From: Cryobacterium psychrophilum | GTDB lineage: Bacteria; Actinomycetota; Actinomycetes; Actinomycetales; Microbacteriaceae | Direction: 5' to 3' | Assembly: GCF_004365915.1 (NCBI RefSeq) | Contig: NZ_SODI01000001.1 | Coordinates: 2,108,001 to 2,172,000, forward strand | DNA: 64,000 bases | Shown: positions 61,130-64,000 of the stretch, piece by piece | How positions within the stretch are numbered: the first letter of the stretch is position 1 | How the letters are laid out: each line of letters begins with the position of its first letter | Notes under the pieces: generated by a model | Told to the model about the DNA's origin: nothing | Database searches by the model: none | Seen by the model: the letters and a program-made list of their open reading frames with translations, nothing else | Program-made: the position numbers and the translations under genes

Positions 61130-61633
61130 ATGAACGACATCCTCCCCGGCGACGAGCGCAACACGAGACAGGCACGACACCCTATGGACGTGACTGACGG
61201 CCCTGCGGCAACGTCGGCGACTTCACCGCAACTCGCGCGTAGCCTTCTGGCAACAGAGAACGTGTGGCACCAGATGGAAGTCGAGTTCGGGCTGTTGACC
61301 GGTCGTGAAGTTGCCGAACTTCTGGGGGTGCCACCAGCGACTCGAGACTGGGTCTCGTCACGTTGGCAGGCAGGCAAGATCATCGCCGTTCGACGCGGGA
61401 AGTCCTATCGGTACCCGGGGTTTCAATTCGATCGGGATCTTCAGATAGTGCTGCCCATTTGCGAGTCCCTGCTCGAGATGGCCCGCGCCAACGACTGGTC
61501 CAATGAAAGTTTGAGCCTGTGGATGCTGGGTCCGTCGACGTCGTTCGCCAAGGAAGATCGGCCGGTGGACAATTTACTGGACCCGGGGGCGGTACTGGCT
61601 GCCGCGAAAATGGAAATGGAAGCGGAATGGTGA
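61130..61633 (+). CDS. Xre/MbcA/ParS-like (DUF2384-type) antitoxin-like protein
   Basis: This 167-residue protein has a middle region reading LLTGREVAELLGVPPATRDW, VSSRWQAGKIIAVRRGKSYR and YPGFQFD (residues 60-110). It ends with a C-terminal segment WMLGPSTSFAKEDRPVDNLL-DPGAVLAAA, the pattern of MbcA/ParS toxin-binding antitoxins. The usual partner is a RES-domain NAD-degrading toxin; the next gene is not recognisable as RES. A ribosome site is weak. The call is from memory of the family pattern. Confidence 0.62.
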   Translation: MNDILPGDERNTRQARHPMDVTDGPAATSATSPQLARSLLATENVWHQMEVEFGLLTGREVAELLGVPPATRDWVSSRWQAGKIIAVRRGKSYRYPGFQFDRDLQIVLPICESLLEMARANDWSNESLSLWMLGPSTSFAKEDRPVDNLLDPGAVLAAAKMEMEAEW

Positions 61634-61684
61634 TGCGGAGAGGCGATCTGTCCGGGGGAGCGCGCGTCTCGGGACCTTGTCCCC

Positions 61685-62080
61685 ATGACTGACCCGACAG
61701 GCGAGAAATTTGCGTTGCCATCGACAACGATCACGCAGCGCGACTTGGTCTTTCCGGCGCGCGGCGCCAACCCGGACCTGCTGCCGGCGTACGCCGTAAT
61801 CCCCGAGCAGTATCGGAAGCCGGAGTCGTCGGGCGATCCCGACGCGCTGAAATGGGCCACGTTCCAAACCCTGTGGTTCTTTCATGGCTTGCCGGCCACC
61901 CTGCAGCTCTACGCGCGGCCCGGCATCAACCCGCGGCAGGCCTTCGATCACCTCCGCGTGGTACACGGCTGCTACGGGTCACGGCATGAGCACAAGGCCG
62001 CAGCGGTCGCCTGGCTGGCCTCCCGCTGGTTTTCCGGCTATGACTTCGACGGTGCGGCCGGGCCGGACGACATCCCGTAG
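61685..62080 (+). CDS. Unrecognised 131-residue protein downstream of the antitoxin-like gene
   Basis: The sequence has an N-terminal extended part and a helical C-terminal half with LKWATFQTLWFFHGLPATLQ, GINPRQAFDHLRVVHGCYGS and AVAWLASRWFSGYDFDG. I recognise no RES, PIN or other toxin motif. It follows the antitoxin-like gene by 51 bases on the same strand, the place where a toxin would be expected. The start ATG at 61685 lacks a clear ribosome site. Confidence 0.5.
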   Translation: MTDPTGEKFALPSTTITQRDLVFPARGANPDLLPAYAVIPEQYRKPESSGDPDALKWATFQTLWFFHGLPATLQLYARPGINPRQAFDHLRVVHGCYGSRHEHKAAAVAWLASRWFSGYDFDGAAGPDDIP

Positions 62081-62112
62081 CCGCCCTCGGCCTCGTTGCG
62101 GTCGGGCCGCTT

Positions 62113-62144
62113 CCCGGCGCACCCGCCTCCCGGCGCACCCGCCT
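62113..62144 (+). repeat. Tandem 16-bp repeat CCCGGCGCACCCGCCT x2
   Basis: Two adjacent identical units occupy 62113-62128 and 62129-62144, in the 236-base gap between the 131-residue gene and the small minus-strand gene. Otherwise the gap shows a short CATCCCC/GGGGATG dyad at 62165-62180 and nothing coding. Confidence 0.7.
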
Positions 62145-62316
62145 GGGGAAAACGCTGGCGAGTCCATCCCCGGGGGGATGCCGTGTGAGGAGGGCAGCGG
62201 CGTCTTGACGTAATAGGCCATTATCGGTCGGTTGCACCGGGCTGGAGGTGCCGATCGGGGCCCAGACGGGGGAGCGTCCGGCCGGGCACGGGGGCGTGGG
62301 ACGCGGACCTGATCGG

Positions 62317-62505
62317 TCAGCGGCTGCGGAATCGACGCCGCACCACGTCGGCCTGCTCAGGCACGAGGTGCCAGCCCATACCCTTCTGGGCCTCGGTGCG
62401 CCACGACTGCGTCCGGAGCCAGCGCCGGATCGCCTTCCCGCCGTCACCGTGCCCGAGCTCGCGGGCAAGTTCGGGCGGGGTGATCGTGTCGGTTGGTGCA
62501 GTCAT
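62317..62505 (-). CDS. Small DNA-binding-like protein (62 residues)
   Basis: The sequence TPPELARELGHGDGGKAIRR followed by WLRTQS and GMGWHLVPEQADVVRRRF looks like a short winged-HTH, excisionase or Lsr2-tail type domain. TAGGAT (plus strand 62512-62517) stands exactly 6 nt before the ATG, a leaderless promoter like those of core genes, which supports a real gene. Function unknown; a recombination directionality or regulatory role would fit the region but is inference. Confidence 0.6.
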   Translation of the reverse strand: MTAPTDTITPPELARELGHGDGGKAIRRWLRTQSWRTEAQKGMGWHLVPEQADVVRRRFRSR

Positions 62506-62660
62506 ACGTCAATCCTAGGTTTGCGTCCTCGGGCAGCCTCGTTGAGTGTGCGCCCCACGCAGGACGGCGGAACTCCAGGACTCGATTGCGTGGCTGTTGT
62601 CGGAGGGGGTTGAGACGATCAGCTCCTGTGCCACAGCGCAGCTTTCCAGATCGATTTGAG

Positions 62661-63266
62661 CTAGTTATAGATCGCAATGAGGCTCGGGTCGGTCAGCTCG
62701 ATCTGAGCCACACCTTCGTACAATGTGATCTGGCCGGAAGTGCACAGGGTCACTCCACCGTCAATCGACTCAAGACTGCCGACGTCCCACACCACGATCT
62801 GAAAGCGTTCCGGGTCGGGGTAGTCGCGTCCGAGGTTGAGGAAGACGTCGTCTCCAGAGTTGCCGCCGCCGGCGAGCGGGCCGCAGACGCGCTGTGTCGT
62901 CCCGGCGTAGTCCACGGCCTGGTTCCATGGGATCCCGCCGCCAGGCTGCGTTTCCGCGGCCGGGGCAATTGGTAGGGGGGCTGGAGCAGCAGGCGCTGGC
63001 TCACCTTGGTGCACCCAGTTTCCGTTGTCGTCCTCGACGCAACCGAGCTCTGCCGCCTTCTGTTGGGCAAGGCCGGCCGGTGCGGCGACGAGCGCCCCGC
63101 ATGCCGTGGCAGGATCCACGGGCGATGACGCTTCGGTCAGCGTCTCAGCCGCCGTGGGCTCATCGTAGGAGTATGAACCCGAGCTGCAACCGGTGAACAG
63201 AAGTATCGAAGACAGGGTCGTGGCTGCCGCAAGAGCTGCGATGGGCCTGCGAGGTGATCGAAGCAT
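62661..63266 (-). CDS. Secreted lipoprotein with OB-fold-like C-terminal domain
   Basis: This 201-residue protein has a signal peptide and lipobox ending SILLFTGC (Cys near residue 27). A spacer rich in Ala/Pro follows, containing two Cys (ACGALVAA, LGCVEDDNGNW), and then a beta domain with RFQIVVWDVGSLESIDGG, TLCTSGQITLYEGVAQIELT and DPSLI. The last part reads like an OB-fold of the kind in nucleic-acid-binding exported proteins. TAGTCT (plus strand 63273-63278) is 6 nt before the ATG at 63266, so that start is chosen over the TTG two codons earlier. Confidence 0.65.
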   Translation of the reverse strand: MLRSPRRPIAALAAATTLSSILLFTGCSSGSYSYDEPTAAETLTEASSPVDPATACGALVAAPAGLAQQKAAELGCVEDDNGNWVHQGEPAPAAPAPLPIAPAAETQPGGGIPWNQAVDYAGTTQRVCGPLAGGGNSGDDVFLNLGRDYPDPERFQIVVWDVGSLESIDGGVTLCTSGQITLYEGVAQIELTDPSLIAIYN

Positions 63267-63592
63267 GGCCAAAGACTAGGGCATCACAGGCGCGCACCGG
63301 AGAGGGCCGACCGGTGGCGCGGTCAGCCCAGCGACCGCGCCTTGAGCACCTGCTGGCGCAGAGCCCCGCCGATCCCAGCCCTGCTCCGTGGCGACAGCTA
63401 TCTCGGTCTGAGCGGGCCCGGCGCACCACAGCAACACGTCGGGTTTTCTGCCAAAACGGAGGGCCCCAACTATTCTTTGAAAAAAACAGGCAGATGAATT
63501 TCAAAGGCCCCAACATAACGACGGCATGAAAATCGGGCCGATTCACGCCTATCAGGTCCGTGAATCCACTTGTCGAGAAGTTTCGAAACGCC
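63267..63592. other. Intergenic region, 326 bases, no gene seen
   Basis: The stretch separates two minus-strand genes and contains the promoter of the lipoprotein gene at its left end. It includes an AT-rich segment near 63470-63520 with a run of A and two copies of GGCCCCAAC (63460-63468 and near 63506-63514). No frame with coding character or RNA gene is visible. Confidence 0.6.
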
Positions 63593-64000
63593 CTAGCCCC
63601 TGCCCAATCCATAGGTCCACGATTCGTTGTCCCAGTCAGCACGGGCGTTGTAGTAAAACCCGGTCGATGTGCCATCTTCGTTTTCGGCATTTGACGCAAA
63701 GCATTCGAAGAGCATGGACCTAATGCTGATGTCATCGATCGAAATTCCGCCCGTTGTCGTACACCGGACGGAAAGTATCGGACCCTCGATAATGCCATCG
63801 GCGGCGTGCCCGTCGGCCATCTCTTTCACACTGGCTTCGATATCAGAAACTGCTGCCGCTCGATTGTCTCGTCGCCGCTCGAGATCGGCTTCACCGGCCT
63901 TCGCCTTGGCGGCGACACGCTCATCCTCTTGTTTTTGAGCTAGTTCTTCTGCCGCAATTTTTTGTGTTTCAGCAAGCTCTGCTGCTGCAATTTCCTGATT
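63593..64000 (-). CDS. C-terminal part of a coiled-coil protein (5' end outside window)
   Basis: The reading frame is open to the window edge. The visible 135 residues begin with a charged Ala/Glu/Lys/Arg-rich stretch of about 45 residues (for example IAAAELAETQKIAAEELAQK) predicted as a long coiled coil. A small globular domain follows, with ILSVRCTTTGGISIDDISIR, then MLFECFASN and FYYNARADWDNESWTYGLG at the end. It looks like a surface or lipoprotein-type domain preceded by a stalk. No family is recognised and the N-terminus is missing. Confidence 0.6.
   Translation of the reverse strand, partial: NQEIAAAELAETQKIAAEELAQKQEDERVAAKAKAGEADLERRRDNRAAAVSDIEASVKEMADGHAADGIIEGPILSVRCTTTGGISIDDISIRSMLFECFASNAENEDGTSTGFYYNARADWDNESWTYGLGRG

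Larger units (their letters stand above)
55273..64000. other. Accessory region downstream of tRNA-Ser(GCU)
   Basis: From the tRNA 3' end to the window edge the gene content is recombinase/transposase-like, HTH, antitoxin-like and unrecognised small proteins, unlike the metabolic core to the left. The core word CGGATGC/GCATCCG, seen about fifty times by eye in the first 55 kb, appears about once here. I found no second copy of the tRNA 3' end (an attR) before base 64000, so the right border is not in view and integrative origin is not proven. Confidence 0.55.

Noticed and set aside
1..64000. CRISPR arrays, rRNA genes, origin of replication
   Set aside because: No regularly spaced repeats, rRNA-like sequence or DnaA-box cluster was seen.

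Overview
The window is high-GC actinobacterial DNA, most likely from a Microbacteriaceae member. A Cryobacterium- or Glaciihabitans-like genome is my guess; the genus cannot be fixed from this sequence alone. The grounds are gene content, frequent GTG/TTG starts, many genes with a TANNNT box 6-7 nt before the start codon (leaderless transcripts), and a strongly over-used CGGATGC/GCATCCG word.

Bases 1-55272 look like chromosomal core. From left to right: an esterase, a hotdog-fold protein and a FAD oxidoreductase (0.2-4.2 kb); a LysR regulator divergent from bifunctional putA for proline catabolism (4.2-8.9 kb); a translationally coupled oleA-oleBC-oleD operon for head-to-head long-chain olefins (9.0-13.8 kb); a GntR/FetB-like/Lrp group and ddaH-rocD for arginine-derivative catabolism (13.8-17.9 kb); acetylxylan esterase, a FadR-type regulator with lldD, and dienelactone hydrolase (18-22 kb); and transporter/regulator pairs, including a guanidine exporter gene behind a clear guanidine-III riboswitch (22-29.7 kb).

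Next come a lipoate-protein ligase, an orphan DNA methyltransferase coupled to an F420-type oxidoreductase, and a lipoprotein (29.8-35.3 kb). A LacI-controlled saccharide divergon follows, with a CUT1 ABC importer on one side and a debranching-type glycosidase plus a GH1 beta-glucosidase on the other (35.4-43.7 kb). Three exported cell-wall enzymes (43.8-47.1 kb) precede housekeeping genes: pgm, pheA, a DAG-kinase-like gene, serS, a HAD phosphatase, two tRNA-Ser genes and an LCP ligase (47.1-55.3 kb).

Right after tRNA-Ser(GCU) the character changes. Bases 55273-64000 carry a DDE transposase-like gene coupled by ATGA overlap to a degenerate tyrosine-recombinase-fold gene, and a second recombinase-fold paralogue that has lost its catalytic residues. 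Between the two paralogues lie a small HTH gene and a perfect 17-bp palindrome. Beyond them are a helicase-associated-domain protein and an Xre/MbcA/ParS-like antitoxin-type protein, both preceded by the same 16-bp box, then several unrecognised small proteins and lipoproteins. This accessory block is the best candidate for an undescribed system. The core heptamer is nearly absent there.
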